Assembly (NCBI RefSeq): GCF_017303375.1
Contig: NZ_JAFKOH010000004.1
Span: forward strand, 124,001-188,000
Length of the DNA: 64,000 nt
Reading direction: 5' to 3'
DNA from: Bacillus sp. NTK074B
GTDB taxonomy: Bacteria > Bacillota > Bacilli > Bacillales > Bacillaceae_B
Shown here: positions 43,333 through 51,437 of the stretch, piece after piece
Layout of the letters: each line of letters starts with the position of its first letter
Numbering within the stretch: the stretch's first letter is position 1
Notes under the pieces: generated by a model
The model's input: only the letters and a program-made list of their open reading frames with translations
What the model was told of the DNA's origin: nothing
The model's database searches: none
Made by a program: the position numbers and the translations under genes

Positions 43333-43410
43333 GCCTGGCAGCCTGGCAACCATTCGAATCGATTAGGCCCATAGCTTTGCGTCCTTGCTTTTCAGCAAGT
43401 TTGCCTTTTT
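43333..43410 (-). ncRNA. c-di-GMP-I (GEMM) riboswitch
   Basis: Read leftwards, the sequence holds the class I aptamer marks: AAAGGCAAACTTG, a GAAA-type tetraloop hairpin (TTGCTGAAAAGCAA), GACGCAAAGCTATGGGCC, an AATCGATTCGAATGG hairpin, and the closing GCCAGGCTGCCAGG. The gene beginning at 43291 follows after 40 bases. A GGCTC/GAGCC hairpin downstream of the aptamer, without a U-tract, points to translational rather than transcriptional control. A 66-codon frame here is a shadow of the RNA. Confidence 0.9.
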
Positions 43411-43602
43411 CAGTTTTTGTTTTATTCTTCCTCTTTAGTATAGTCCTTTTTTCACCGTTGAAAAGATGTAATTTTCCAAATTTAATCCGTGACAAAAATT
43501 GTCTTTTATGAATTCTTTCCGTTTCCTTTACAACTCTTTTCCCCCTGTGAGATAGTAGGACCTTGTGTTTTTCAATGAATATTAAAGGAGCATTTATACT
43601 AT

Positions 43603-45129
43603 ATGTCTAATAAGCATCATACATCCAAGATTGATTGGCCCGTATTTGCCATCAGTGGCGGTTTACTCATTCTTTTCGTTGTCGCGGCTTTTATTCGTCT
43701 CGATCGCGTCACTGCCTTTGTAAACAAAGGCTTCACCTGGTCTTCGACATACTTCGGGGCCTTCTGGCAAGTGTTAATGCTCGTTCATTTCATCGTAGCA
43801 CTGTATCTTGCATTCTCTAAGTACGGAGGGGTCCGGTTAGGTTATATGGAAAAACCGGAGATCGGAACATTTAAATGGTTGTCGATCATCATGGCTACCC
43901 TGCTTGCCGGTGGCGGAGTGTTCTGGGCTGCCGCAGAACCTATGTACCACTTTATGACGGTTCCACCGATGCATAAAGGAGTCGATCCCATGACCGCCGG
44001 CGCCATCATGCCGGCATTGTCCCAAAGCTTCATGCACTGGGGTTTTCTTGCCTGGGCCATCCTGGGTACATTGAGTGCCGTCGTCATGATGTATGGCCAT
44101 TATCACAGGGGGATGCCGATGAAACCCCGTACCCTTCTGTATCCTATTTTTGGGGAAAAACTTAAAAACAGCATCATTGGGACCCTTATCGATGCTTTTG
44201 CCATTATTGCAGTCGCAGCAGGTACAATCGGACCAATTGGATTCCTCGGTTTACAGGCAAGTTACGGTCTGTCTGCTCTTTTCGGGATCCCAGATCAATT
44301 CTCAACCCAGCTTGCAATCATTATCTGTTTAGTGGTCGTGTCGACCATTTCGGCTGCGACCGGCCTGCATAAAGGGATCCAAATCCTGAGTAATTTCAAT
44401 GTACGATTGGCCTTGGGATTAATTCTATTTGTTCTAATTTTCGGTCCTGGAGGATTCATTGTTGATTCATTCATCTCTTCTTTCGGATTTTATGTAGATC
44501 ACTTTATCCAGGTCAGCACATTCCGGTCAGATAAGAGCTGGTTGGGAAGTTGGACTGTGTTCTTCTGGGGATGGTTCATTGGGTATGGTCCAATGATGGC
44601 GATCCTTGTCAGCCGTATATCGCGAGGCAGGACCATCCGCCAGATCATCCTGGCCATTGCGATTATCGCCCCAATCGTGACTACCTTCTGGTTTACTGTT
44701 GTCGGTGGTTCCGGTATCTTTTATGAACTGCAGAATCCAGGAAGTGTATCACAGGAATTAACGAGTGGCGGAATGCCTGCAGCTATGATTGCCATTACCA
44801 ATCAACTGCCACTTTCCGGGATTATTTCACCCCTATTTTTATTATTGACGATTCTTTTCGTTGTCACAACAGGAGACTCCATGTCTTATACGATTGCCAT
44901 GGCCGTTTCTGGTGAAGGAAACCCAAAGGTATCACTGCGTGTCTTTTGGTCCATCCTGATGGGATCCATCGCAGCGATCCTTTTATATATAGGAGACGGT
45001 AGTGTAAGTGCACTCCAAAACTTTATCGTGGTCACCGCTGTTCCCGTTTCTCTACTATTACTTCCCATGCTCTGGGTAGCCCCTAAAGTGTCCCGTGAAT
45101 TACTTGAGGAGCAATCTCGTACTAAATAA
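43603..45129 (+). CDS. BCCT family transporter
   Basis: A 508-residue betaine/choline/carnitine-type transporter with twelve helices. The conserved motif at W108, FWAAAEPMYHF, and a following PMHKGVDPM segment are typical, as are SFMHWGFLAWAIL and the tryptophan-rich FWGWFIGYGPMM. Either compatible-solute uptake or catabolic substrate uptake is possible; no neighbour decides. AAAGGAG is 12 bases before ATG. A terminator follows. Confidence 0.9.
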   Translation: MSNKHHTSKIDWPVFAISGGLLILFVVAAFIRLDRVTAFVNKGFTWSSTYFGAFWQVLMLVHFIVALYLAFSKYGGVRLGYMEKPEIGTFKWLSIIMATLLAGGGVFWAAAEPMYHFMTVPPMHKGVDPMTAGAIMPALSQSFMHWGFLAWAILGTLSAVVMMYGHYHRGMPMKPRTLLYPIFGEKLKNSIIGTLIDAFAIIAVAAGTIGPIGFLGLQASYGLSALFGIPDQFSTQLAIIICLVVVSTISAATGLHKGIQILSNFNVRLALGLILFVLIFGPGGFIVDSFISSFGFYVDHFIQVSTFRSDKSWLGSWTVFFWGWFIGYGPMMAILVSRISRGRTIRQIILAIAIIAPIVTTFWFTVVGGSGIFYELQNPGSVSQELTSGGMPAAMIAITNQLPLSGIISPLFLLLTILFVVTTGDSMSYTIAMAVSGEGNPKVSLRVFWSILMGSIAAILLYIGDGSVSALQNFIVVTAVPVSLLLLPMLWVAPKVSRELLEEQSRTK

Positions 45130-45133
45130 AGTT

Positions 45134-45169
45134 AAAGAAGCGTCCATCATGGAAGATGGGCGCTTCTTT
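45134..45169. terminator. Bidirectional terminator
   Basis: Stem AAAGAAGCG with CGCTTCTTT and a further inner stem, between the BCCT gene (stop 45129) and the leftward small gene (stop 45180). Confidence 0.85.
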
Positions 45170-45179
45170 ATGTAATCCT

Positions 45180-45380
45180 TTATAACTCTTCATCTTCAAA
45201 AAACTGCTGTAATTTCTCCTCTTGTTCAGGACTCGCTTTCTCTGTCGCATAAGGATTATCTTTTACGCCTTGCGTATCGATATTTGTTTTGATGGCGAAA
45301 AACGGTCCTTTCGGTTCTTCTGCAATGATCCGGTCATTCAGCTCTTTAAAGTCCGGCATTTCTTTGTTTCCTTTATCCAT
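45180..45380 (-). CDS. Small acidic protein, unknown
   Basis: A 66-residue soluble, acidic protein with a glutamate-rich tail (SPEQEEKLQQFFEDEEL). GAAGGAGAG precedes ATG. It overlaps the stop of the gene upstream (45373-45375) and is the last of three small leftward genes. No known family; a role in spores or general stress is conceivable but not supported. Confidence 0.7.
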   Translation of the reverse strand: MDKGNKEMPDFKELNDRIIAEEPKGPFFAIKTNIDTQGVKDNPYATEKASPEQEEKLQQFFEDEEL

Positions 45381-45534
45381 TCCGGCTCTCTCCTTCGGGG
45401 TTGCTTTCCGTATTTTTATAGGCGATTAAGACGATGTCATCCGCTGTTTGCTGGCGGAGTTCACTTTCCACACTCTTCACTTTATCCAAGGCATCTTCAG
45501 ACAGCTTCGCTACAGAAAAATCCTTCATATCCAT
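45373..45534 (-). CDS. Small protein, unknown (53 aa)
   Basis: A frame from ATG at 45534 to TAA at 45373-45375, with AGAGGAAGTA before the start. The sequence has an N-terminal MDMKDFSVAKLSEDALDKVKS, a middle ADDIVLIAYKN, and a hydrophilic end. Its stop overlaps the next start (AATGGATAA), so the pair is likely translationally coupled. Confidence 0.65.
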   Translation of the reverse strand: MDMKDFSVAKLSEDALDKVKSVESELRQQTADDIVLIAYKNTESNPEGESRNG

Positions 45535-45555
45535 TACTTCCTCTCTTATCCATTC

Positions 45556-45741
45556 TCATTTGCTTGTCCGATCACTTTCTCTCTCGATGACACCGTTTCC
45601 TTCCTCAATGGCATGATGTTCTTCCATTGATTCACCTGGTACGTATACCTGGCTCGGATTACGGCGCCGGTCATTCATCGTGAATTCCGGTTTTAGGGGA
45701 GCTTCCATCCATTTCGCGTCTAATTTCCCGTCACTTCTCAT
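45556..45741 (-). CDS. Small hydrophilic protein, unknown (61 aa)
   Basis: Starts at 45741 after GGAGGTGTTGCAA; an ATG five codons upstream lacks a site. Sequence is charged, with DRRRNPSQVYVPGESMEEHHAIEEGNG, no cysteine and no membrane segment. It is the first gene of three small genes, separated from the previous leftward gene by a terminator. Confidence 0.65.
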   Translation of the reverse strand: MRSDGKLDAKWMEAPLKPEFTMNDRRRNPSQVYVPGESMEEHHAIEEGNGVIERESDRTSK

Positions 45742-45797
45742 TTGCAACACCTCCATCCATTAGTATGGCTGGTGTCAATAGAATCATCCCACGCAAA

Positions 45798-45830
45798 AAA
45801 AGCGTCTGGGCATCGTTGCCCAAACGCTTT
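45798..45830 (-). terminator. Terminator after the papain-like gene
   Basis: Stem AAAGCGTCTGGGCA with complement TGCCCAAACGCTTT (one mismatch), in front of an A-tract that reads as T on the leftward strand. The leftward stop is at 45837. Confidence 0.88.
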
Positions 45831-45836
45831 CCATAT

Positions 45837-47801
45837 TCAAACCCACGTATAATCCCTTCCCCAACTCTCCCTGGCTAGGTCCTTGATCTCATCAACAATC
45901 TCATTTTCCACTGCGAAAGCATCACCCTGTTCGTACGGGTTGTAGTGAAAAGCATACAGTCGTGAGACAAATTCATGAAATGGGAGCGAGCATTCGCCTT
46001 CCAGCTCTCCGTTTTCCATAACAGAAGGCTCGATCCCCTGCCCCCAGTTTTGCGAACCGTCGTTGTTCGGGTTGTAGAAATAGATCCGGTATTCACCCAC
46101 GGGATCTTGAGTGATCCGCAGAATCGACACGGCGTGGAATCCAAGGAGCTTCCCATGGACATTGGTAATGAAAATTCCCACCGGATTCGGGTAAATCAAA
46201 CCGTAATCATCATTATATTCCGGATGATGAGTGGCATAAAACAGCCTCACAAAACCGGGGTAATCGGATATGAGTCCGGTTAAAGGATCTATCACCGTAC
46301 TGAATCCCTTTTGGACCCAATCCCCGTAAAATTCCGGATTCACCCAGCGGTGCCCATCTTCCCCTCTAAGGGAGACCCGTCGCATCATCTCACTGTAAAT
46401 CCTGTCAAGATGAGGGACGAGAACCAGTGAAACCGGGTCAAGCTCCTGATGCAGCTCAGGTGCAAGCCCCCCGCTTAAGTCCTTGGAATGCACAGGCGTT
46501 CCTTCAAACATGATATCGATATCCCCGTCTCTCGCCGCCCTTGGAATGAGTTCAAGTAAATACCCAGGGGCATGCTGGGCCCAGAGACTGATCCCACGGG
46601 CCGTTTGACAGGTCGGATTCAATCCTTGTCCGATTCCTATCGGCTGACCCAGGACACTGATCACACCTGCAAGCAGCACGGAATTGGCTGTAATCCCGTC
46701 ACCCGCCCTACATGAATTAAGGAGGGTTTTCCTTACTTCCGCTCTGATATCAAGCTCGATCAGCCTTTTCAATCCCGGTGACACAGGGGATGAAGAAAGC
46801 ACCCCACGTTCAAGCATGAGGGCAAGCCCGTAGACCGATTGCTTTGTGGCAGGATAAACCGCCACTTTTATCAACTGGAATACCAGCTCTGCATGTTCAT
46901 CGAGGTTCGCCTTTCCTTTGTCATTTAATTGAAGGGCAGCCGGAACCAGGTTCTGCGCCTTTCTGCTCAAGAACCTCAGGAGAATCGCATGCTGAGGTGC
47001 AACCAATCCCGTTTCGCGCATGGACCGTGCGAAGGCTGTCGCTTCCCTCTCCAATTCCTCGTGAGAAAGTTCCATCAGCTTCTTGCGATATTCTCCCGGC
47101 TGCATGATCGTTTTACTCACCGGGGACGGACCTTCAATAGCGGAAACATACTTCTCCAGCACCAGTCGTTCCGCGACGCTAAGATCAGAGTGGAGCATTT
47201 TCTTTGCCGTTTCGATCATGGAAACGGTCCGTTTCACCATAATCGGCCGCTGAGCGGTCAAACGTTCGATTTCTTTGATCAGTGTGGTCGTAAGGGCTTG
47301 GTAAGACAGCTTATCGGATAGGAAGTGAAATAATTCCGTTGCCCTTTCACTTTGCTCCCCTCCTTCGATACGAGCTGCTTCCGTCGCTTCAGGGAACAGC
47401 AGGTTCAGATTCAGGACCATGACTTCGTTCAGGAAATCCTGCGCCATTTCATCACTGACATCAGGATGCTCATATTGAGCTTCTGCAATCGAGAGCATTC
47501 TTAGTTCGCTCAGGATCTCGATGATGGATGGTAATCCTTTTGCCTGAAGGGATCCGGCTACAAGAGGGGGTTGAAGCTTGGATGCTTTTTCCCATGGACC
47601 GTCCTGGAATACCCCCGCTTTCTCAAAGCGGCTGGCGCTTTGGTATAAGATTTCAAGCCCTTTATCTGTATCCAGTAACCTCTGGGCTTCCTGGTAAACG
47701 TCTGTTTGATACATTGATTTCGCAAATGAAGCCGCGCTTTCCAATTCGCCCAACGCTTGCAAAAATCGATCTTCCAGCTTTGACGTTAATTCAAATGCCA
47801 T
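45837..47801 (-). CDS. Large protein with C-terminal papain-like (clan CA-type) half, unknown function
   Basis: A 654-residue soluble protein with no signal peptide. Residues 1-350 are predominantly helical with no recognisable domain. In the C-terminal half the pattern Q392-x5-C398 (GQGLNPTCQTARG) resembles the oxyanion glutamine and nucleophilic cysteine of papain-like enzymes, which are six residues apart (Q19, C25 in papain). H556 (LLGFHAVSI) and N577 (YFYNPNNDG) would complete the triad, N577 at the end of a strand. Inference only. It follows, by 65 bases, an ATP-grasp gene and ends with a terminator, so they form a two-gene operon. Confidence 0.7.
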   Translation of the reverse strand: MAFELTSKLEDRFLQALGELESAASFAKSMYQTDVYQEAQRLLDTDKGLEILYQSASRFEKAGVFQDGPWEKASKLQPPLVAGSLQAKGLPSIIEILSELRMLSIAEAQYEHPDVSDEMAQDFLNEVMVLNLNLLFPEATEAARIEGGEQSERATELFHFLSDKLSYQALTTTLIKEIERLTAQRPIMVKRTVSMIETAKKMLHSDLSVAERLVLEKYVSAIEGPSPVSKTIMQPGEYRKKLMELSHEELEREATAFARSMRETGLVAPQHAILLRFLSRKAQNLVPAALQLNDKGKANLDEHAELVFQLIKVAVYPATKQSVYGLALMLERGVLSSSPVSPGLKRLIELDIRAEVRKTLLNSCRAGDGITANSVLLAGVISVLGQPIGIGQGLNPTCQTARGISLWAQHAPGYLLELIPRAARDGDIDIMFEGTPVHSKDLSGGLAPELHQELDPVSLVLVPHLDRIYSEMMRRVSLRGEDGHRWVNPEFYGDWVQKGFSTVIDPLTGLISDYPGFVRLFYATHHPEYNDDYGLIYPNPVGIFITNVHGKLLGFHAVSILRITQDPVGEYRIYFYNPNNDGSQNWGQGIEPSVMENGELEGECSLPFHEFVSRLYAFHYNPYEQGDAFAVENEIVDEIKDLARESWGRDYTWV

Positions 47802-47866
47802 TTCAAAACTCCTTTATCGTTCAGATTATCGGATAGGCTGTTCTCTGAAGGGTGCACGGTCTACCA

Positions 47867-49132
47867 TTAAATATAAAAATTAAATTGTTCGTATTCTTTC
47901 AATAAATCCCTCATGACTTCGCTATCTTCACCGAAGAAGAAGATCGTTCCATAATGGTTCCCGAAACCGATACGCTGGGCCACTTTCCCCTGCGCCGGAC
48001 TGAACATATCATGCTTTTCGAAATAAGGATGGTTCTCCAGTTCATCGGGTACCTCAAGCTTCTCCACATAGTTCACATGAGGATGGACCATTAAACAACC
48101 TGCATGAGCCTTTGCCTTTTCTCCAGTTGAAGGGAAAAATTCACGAAGTTCCTCTTCTGTCGTATTCGGATCGCCACAAAGAATCTGCGCTTGATAGGCG
48201 TTGAATCCGTACGCCCGCTCAATCAGGTCAAAAATATGCCCTCCTGGCACCCTGGCCGCAACTTCACCAAAATGAAGGGTTCCATCGGACGTGATGAAAT
48301 ACTCAGGATGGATGACGCCGTATTCTATCTCGAACGCATCGATGAGCTGTTGTATCGCCTCACGGATGATTGGACGTTTCTCTTCAAGAGTTGGAGAGGC
48401 AGGTACGAAATTGGAATAACCCAATCGCACATACTCTGTTATATTTAAAAACTGGATCTTTCCTTTATGAATGAATGCTTCACAAGAGAATTCCTGACCG
48501 TCTAAATGACTCTCCATCAACAAGGGAAATTCAGATTCAGTGAGGGCATCGATATCTTCCGGATTCTCGATGGCCCGGTGTCCGACGGAGCCTGCTTTAT
48601 CAAGAGGCTTAACGTGGATGGGGTCGTTCTTATCCCCCTCCACTTTCAAAAGTGCCTCATTCACACGTTTCAAAAAGCGCCTCACATCTTCTTTATCCCT
48701 TGCTTCTTCAAATACACCCACTTTGATTCCAGCAATTTGAGCTTTACGCTTCATCATCCCTTTATCCCTTAATAGGAGAGAACGGTTAAAGACGCGTGGT
48801 TCACTGCGGAAACGGGAGTTCAACGCCCCTGCCCACTCCACGCATTCTTCATATAAGGGAATCGCAACTTCTGCACCCAGGGCCTTCAGTTGTTTATATA
48901 GATGATCTGAGCCTTCATTCAATCGATCGAAGTCCCAACCGATAAAGGCAATGTCATGTTTTTCTGCGTAACCCTCGAAGTCAGGCGGACCCACAACAAC
49001 GAAGGGTCTTTCAAGCTTTGTACACGCCTCGATGGCCGGCAGGCTCCAACCGATCAGTGCCGTTAAATAGGGTTTGGTTTTTTCTTTCACATTCTGCTTT
49101 GCCTGCTGCATTTCAAGTTGATCTAGTCCCAT
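47867..49132 (-). CDS. ATP-grasp carboxylate-amine ligase-like protein
   Basis: A 421-residue cytoplasmic ATP-grasp enzyme forming an amide or thioester-type bond with ATP. N-terminal part LTALIGWSLPAIEACTKLERPFVVVG resembles the pre-ATP-grasp fold; the ATP-binding part has PIHVKPLDKAGSVGHRAI, and the C-terminal metal site is DGTLHFGEVAARVPGGHI. This pattern is closest to ATP-grasp ligases making peptides from amino acids. Start at 49132 follows GGGAGAGGA; an upstream in-frame start at 49180 is less likely. Co-transcribed with the papain-like gene. Confidence 0.85.
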   Translation of the reverse strand: MGLDQLEMQQAKQNVKEKTKPYLTALIGWSLPAIEACTKLERPFVVVGPPDFEGYAEKHDIAFIGWDFDRLNEGSDHLYKQLKALGAEVAIPLYEECVEWAGALNSRFRSEPRVFNRSLLLRDKGMMKRKAQIAGIKVGVFEEARDKEDVRRFLKRVNEALLKVEGDKNDPIHVKPLDKAGSVGHRAIENPEDIDALTESEFPLLMESHLDGQEFSCEAFIHKGKIQFLNITEYVRLGYSNFVPASPTLEEKRPIIREAIQQLIDAFEIEYGVIHPEYFITSDGTLHFGEVAARVPGGHIFDLIERAYGFNAYQAQILCGDPNTTEEELREFFPSTGEKAKAHAGCLMVHPHVNYVEKLEVPDELENHPYFEKHDMFSPAQGKVAQRIGFGNHYGTIFFFGEDSEVMRDLLKEYEQFNFYI

Positions 49133-49294
49133 ATCTTCCTCTCCCTTTTTCGCGTATTTATTCAGATTCACCTTTAGCATAACAAAGCACTCGTTGATAA
49201 TGAAGGATTTTGCTGAATTTTCAATCTTTTCGACAAATAAAGTGTTAATGCGACTTTACCTGACACCACTTACACTAAGGTTATTGTAAATAAG

Positions 49295-49533
49295 GGCTGT
49301 TTTCGTAAACATTGTTGCTTTTGGATGTAACGAGTGGCGGTTGATTTCCGCTACAGGTGCTCGCTTTCCGCGGGGCGTGAGTTGAGCCTCCTCGGGCTTT
49401 ACTGAGGAGGCTCGGCCGAACGTCCGTGGAAAGCGGGACTGTTCCCTTCACCCTCTTGCACCACAACTTAAATGACAGAGCATCGTAAATCTTGGTTGGT
49501 ATGCGAATAGCAACAATCTTTGCGAAAACAGCC
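49295..49533. mobile_element. 239-bp miniature inverted-repeat element (MITE)
   Basis: Terminal inverted repeats of 25 bases (49295-49319 and 49509-49533), beginning GGCTGTTTTCG, differ at only two positions. The element is flanked on both sides by TAAATAAG (49287-49294 and 49534-49541), an 8-base target-site duplication. It has no transposase and no credible gene. Internal palindromes include a GAGCCTCCTCG...GAGGAGGCTC stem. The core (49340-49394) recurs at 51197-51251. Confidence 0.88.
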
Positions 49534-49543
49534 TAAATAAGAA

Positions 49544-49572
49544 AGGCACATTCCCAAATCGGGAATGTGCCT
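49544..49572 (-). terminator. Terminator next to the MITE
   Basis: Perfect 12-bp stem AGGCACATTCCC/GGGAATGTGCCT with a 5-base loop, 22 bases after the leftward stop at 49594. Confidence 0.85.
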
Positions 49573-49593
49573 AGTTATCTTCATAAGTAAATA

Positions 49594-50181
49594 TTAAAAA
49601 GAAATGCCTTCTTTCTTCGAGATGTCATCATTGATGATTACCACTCCACTGATTTTCCCCGGTTGAACATCCGGTTGAACGGACGGATTGGAAGGATACG
49701 TCTTCCCATCGAAGCGTAATTGTTTATACCCTCCTTTGATCCCTCCACCGGAAACATACATAATGATATTTTTCCACCCGTTTGTTTTCTCATCTTGAAT
49801 TATAATAGGACTCCTGACCAATGAAAACACCGTGATGAGCTTATAGTCATTGTTCTCCTTTGTGAATAGGACGCCGCTGCATCCCCCGCTTCCGCACACA
49901 GGGAAACCAATTACATATACAAATGTTTCCGGCTGTTGATCTTCGTTTAGGTCGACATGATTATAATAGTATTGGACACGATCTTCCCCACGTTTCAGGT
50001 CTAATGCTTTACTAAATGCTTCCTCGAGCTTTGGATCAGGTACCGTTTCTGATTGAATATACTTCACATCGCTTACGTCGACTTTGTCACTTTCCTGATC
50101 AGGATGGGCAGATCCGTTTGAGCAGATGCCCATGTATAGAATGATCATGACCACCAAAAATCTTAACGTCATTTTCTTCAT
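49594..50181 (-). CDS. Exported protein of unknown function
   Basis: A 195-residue protein with an N-terminal signal segment (TLRFLVVMIILYMGICSNGSA). The mature part holds an acidic repeat-like DLNEDQQPETFVYVIG and two cysteines in CGSGGC, recalling calcium-loop-type beta propeller fragments (DxNxDxxxE). No family identified. Flanked by its own terminator and by the MITE. A lipobox is not clear. Confidence 0.65.
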   Translation of the reverse strand: MKKMTLRFLVVMIILYMGICSNGSAHPDQESDKVDVSDVKYIQSETVPDPKLEEAFSKALDLKRGEDRVQYYYNHVDLNEDQQPETFVYVIGFPVCGSGGCSGVLFTKENNDYKLITVFSLVRSPIIIQDEKTNGWKNIIMYVSGGGIKGGYKQLRFDGKTYPSNPSVQPDVQPGKISGVVIINDDISKKEGISF

Positions 50182-50265
50182 ATGATCACCTCTATTAAAA
50201 TGGATATCAGTAGTTTTACCACTTTAATTAAGATTATCTGAAGTTTCTTATTCCGTTCATAAAGA

Positions 50266-50298
50266 AAGCCCCTTGGCGCACTACGCGCAAGGGGCTTC
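50266..50298 (-). terminator. Terminator after yeeI
   Basis: Stem AAGCCCCTTG with CAAGGGGCTT (with an inner GCGC pair), before the A-rich stretch on the left. The leftward stop is at 50308. Confidence 0.82.
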
Positions 50299-50307
50299 AT
50301 CGAAATG

Positions 50308-51027
50308 TTATTCACTTAAATCGACATTATGATAAACCTGTTGAACATCTTCCAGATCTTCAATCGCATCAATCATTTTTTCGAATTGAGACTGATCGTC
50401 TTCTGAAAGTTCAACATCATTCTGAGCAAGCATCGTAAGTTCCGCCACTGTAAACTCAGTGATACCGGCACCTTTAAATGCTTCTTGTACAGCATGGAAT
50501 TGATCCGGCTCAGCATAAATAATCACGGCATCCTCTTCCTCGATGATGTCACGGGCGTCAACATCTGCTTCCATCAGGATCTCCATAGCTTCTTCTTCCG
50601 ATTTCCCTTCAATCCCGATCACGGCCGTAGCATCAAACATATACGCTACAGATCCACTCACGCCCATGTTTCCGCCGTTCTTACCGAATGCAGCACGGAC
50701 CTCGGAAGCTGTACGGTTTACGTTGTTTGTCAGAGCATCGACAATGACCATGGAACCATTCGGTCCGAAGCCCTCATAGCGTAATTCGTCGTAGTTCTCT
50801 TCAGATCCGCCCTTTGCCTTTTCGATGGCACGGTCCACGATATGTTTCGGCACACTGTATGTTTTCGCACGCTCAAGAACGAATTTCAGCGTCTGATTCA
50901 GTTCGGGATCCGGTTCTCCCTGTTTCGCCGCAACGTATATCTCGCGGCCGAATTTTGCATATATGCGGCTAGTATTGGCATCCTTTGACGCTTTCTTTTC
51001 TTTAATGTTATTCCATTTACGTCCCAT
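50308..51027 (-). CDS. yeeI: YebC/PmpR family protein (YeeI)
   Basis: A 239-residue soluble protein of the YebC/TACO1 family. The start [33 protein letters not shown] and the segment [34 protein letters not shown] are family hallmarks. The sequence tracks B. subtilis YeeI closely. The family was long called a transcription regulator; recent work links YebC members to ribosomes stalled at proline-rich stretches. A GAGAG sequence precedes ATG. Confidence 0.94.
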   Translation of the reverse strand: MGRKWNNIKEKKASKDANTSRIYAKFGREIYVAAKQGEPDPELNQTLKFVLERAKTYSVPKHIVDRAIEKAKGGSEENYDELRYEGFGPNGSMVIVDALTNNVNRTASEVRAAFGKNGGNMGVSGSVAYMFDATAVIGIEGKSEEEAMEILMEADVDARDIIEEEDAVIIYAEPDQFHAVQEAFKGAGITEFTVAELTMLAQNDVELSEDDQSQFEKMIDAIEDLEDVQQVYHNVDLSE

Positions 51028-51196
51028 TTTGTTTCACTCTCTTTCATTTATCTATGGATAGTTTCTGATCATAAAGGTATATTCGTTTCTATTATACATG
51101 AAAAGGGCACTTTTTGGCTAAGTGATTCCCTTCCATGGTTCTATCTAAAAGCTCTTTTAGTAAATTTGATTCCACACCTTAGAATAGTATGTTGGA

Positions 51197-51294
51197 GTTG
51201 ATTTCCGCTACAGGATCCTCGCTTTCCGCGGGGCTTGAGGTGAGCCTCCTCGCCTGTGGGGTCTCACCTGTCCAGCTACGGCGGCCAGCCCCTC
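51197..51294. repeat. Composite of MITE core and 125-bp-family fragment
   Basis: 51197-51251 matches the MITE core (GTTGATTTCCGCTACAGG, CTCGCTTTCCGCGGGGC, TGAGCCTCCTCG). It runs straight into 51270-51294, TCCAGCTACGGCGGCCAGCC, which is the reverse complement of the right end of the 125-bp palindromic family. No terminal inverted repeats or target duplication. The remaining 180 bases of this 400-base gap show only A-rich sequence and no further gene. Confidence 0.72.
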
Positions 51295-51410
51295 TATCTA
51301 GAAAAATCTCTTAAAGAAGGGGATGGAAAAGCAACTCTTGTATTTATACGTCCTCAAAAAAATTAAAACATTAGACAACGAACAAACATGAGGATAAATT
51401 CCTCCGAAAA

Positions 51411-51437
51411 AAAAAGCCGACTCAATCGAGTCAGCTT
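51411..51437 (-). terminator. Terminator of the gntK/gntP operon
   Basis: Stem AAAGCCGACTC with complement GAGTCAGCTTT (one mismatch) and loop AATC; the leftward stop of gntK at 51431 lies within it. A long A-run follows on the left. Confidence 0.8.

Noticed and set aside
43295-43495. 66-codon leftward frame between the secreted barrel protein and the BCCT gene
   Set aside because: It lies over the c-di-GMP-I riboswitch, whose conserved bases explain the sequence; no ribosome-binding site or codon pattern supports a gene.
49281-49466. 61-codon leftward frame in the gap before the ATP-grasp gene
   Set aside because: It lies mostly inside the MITE and crosses its left terminal repeat.
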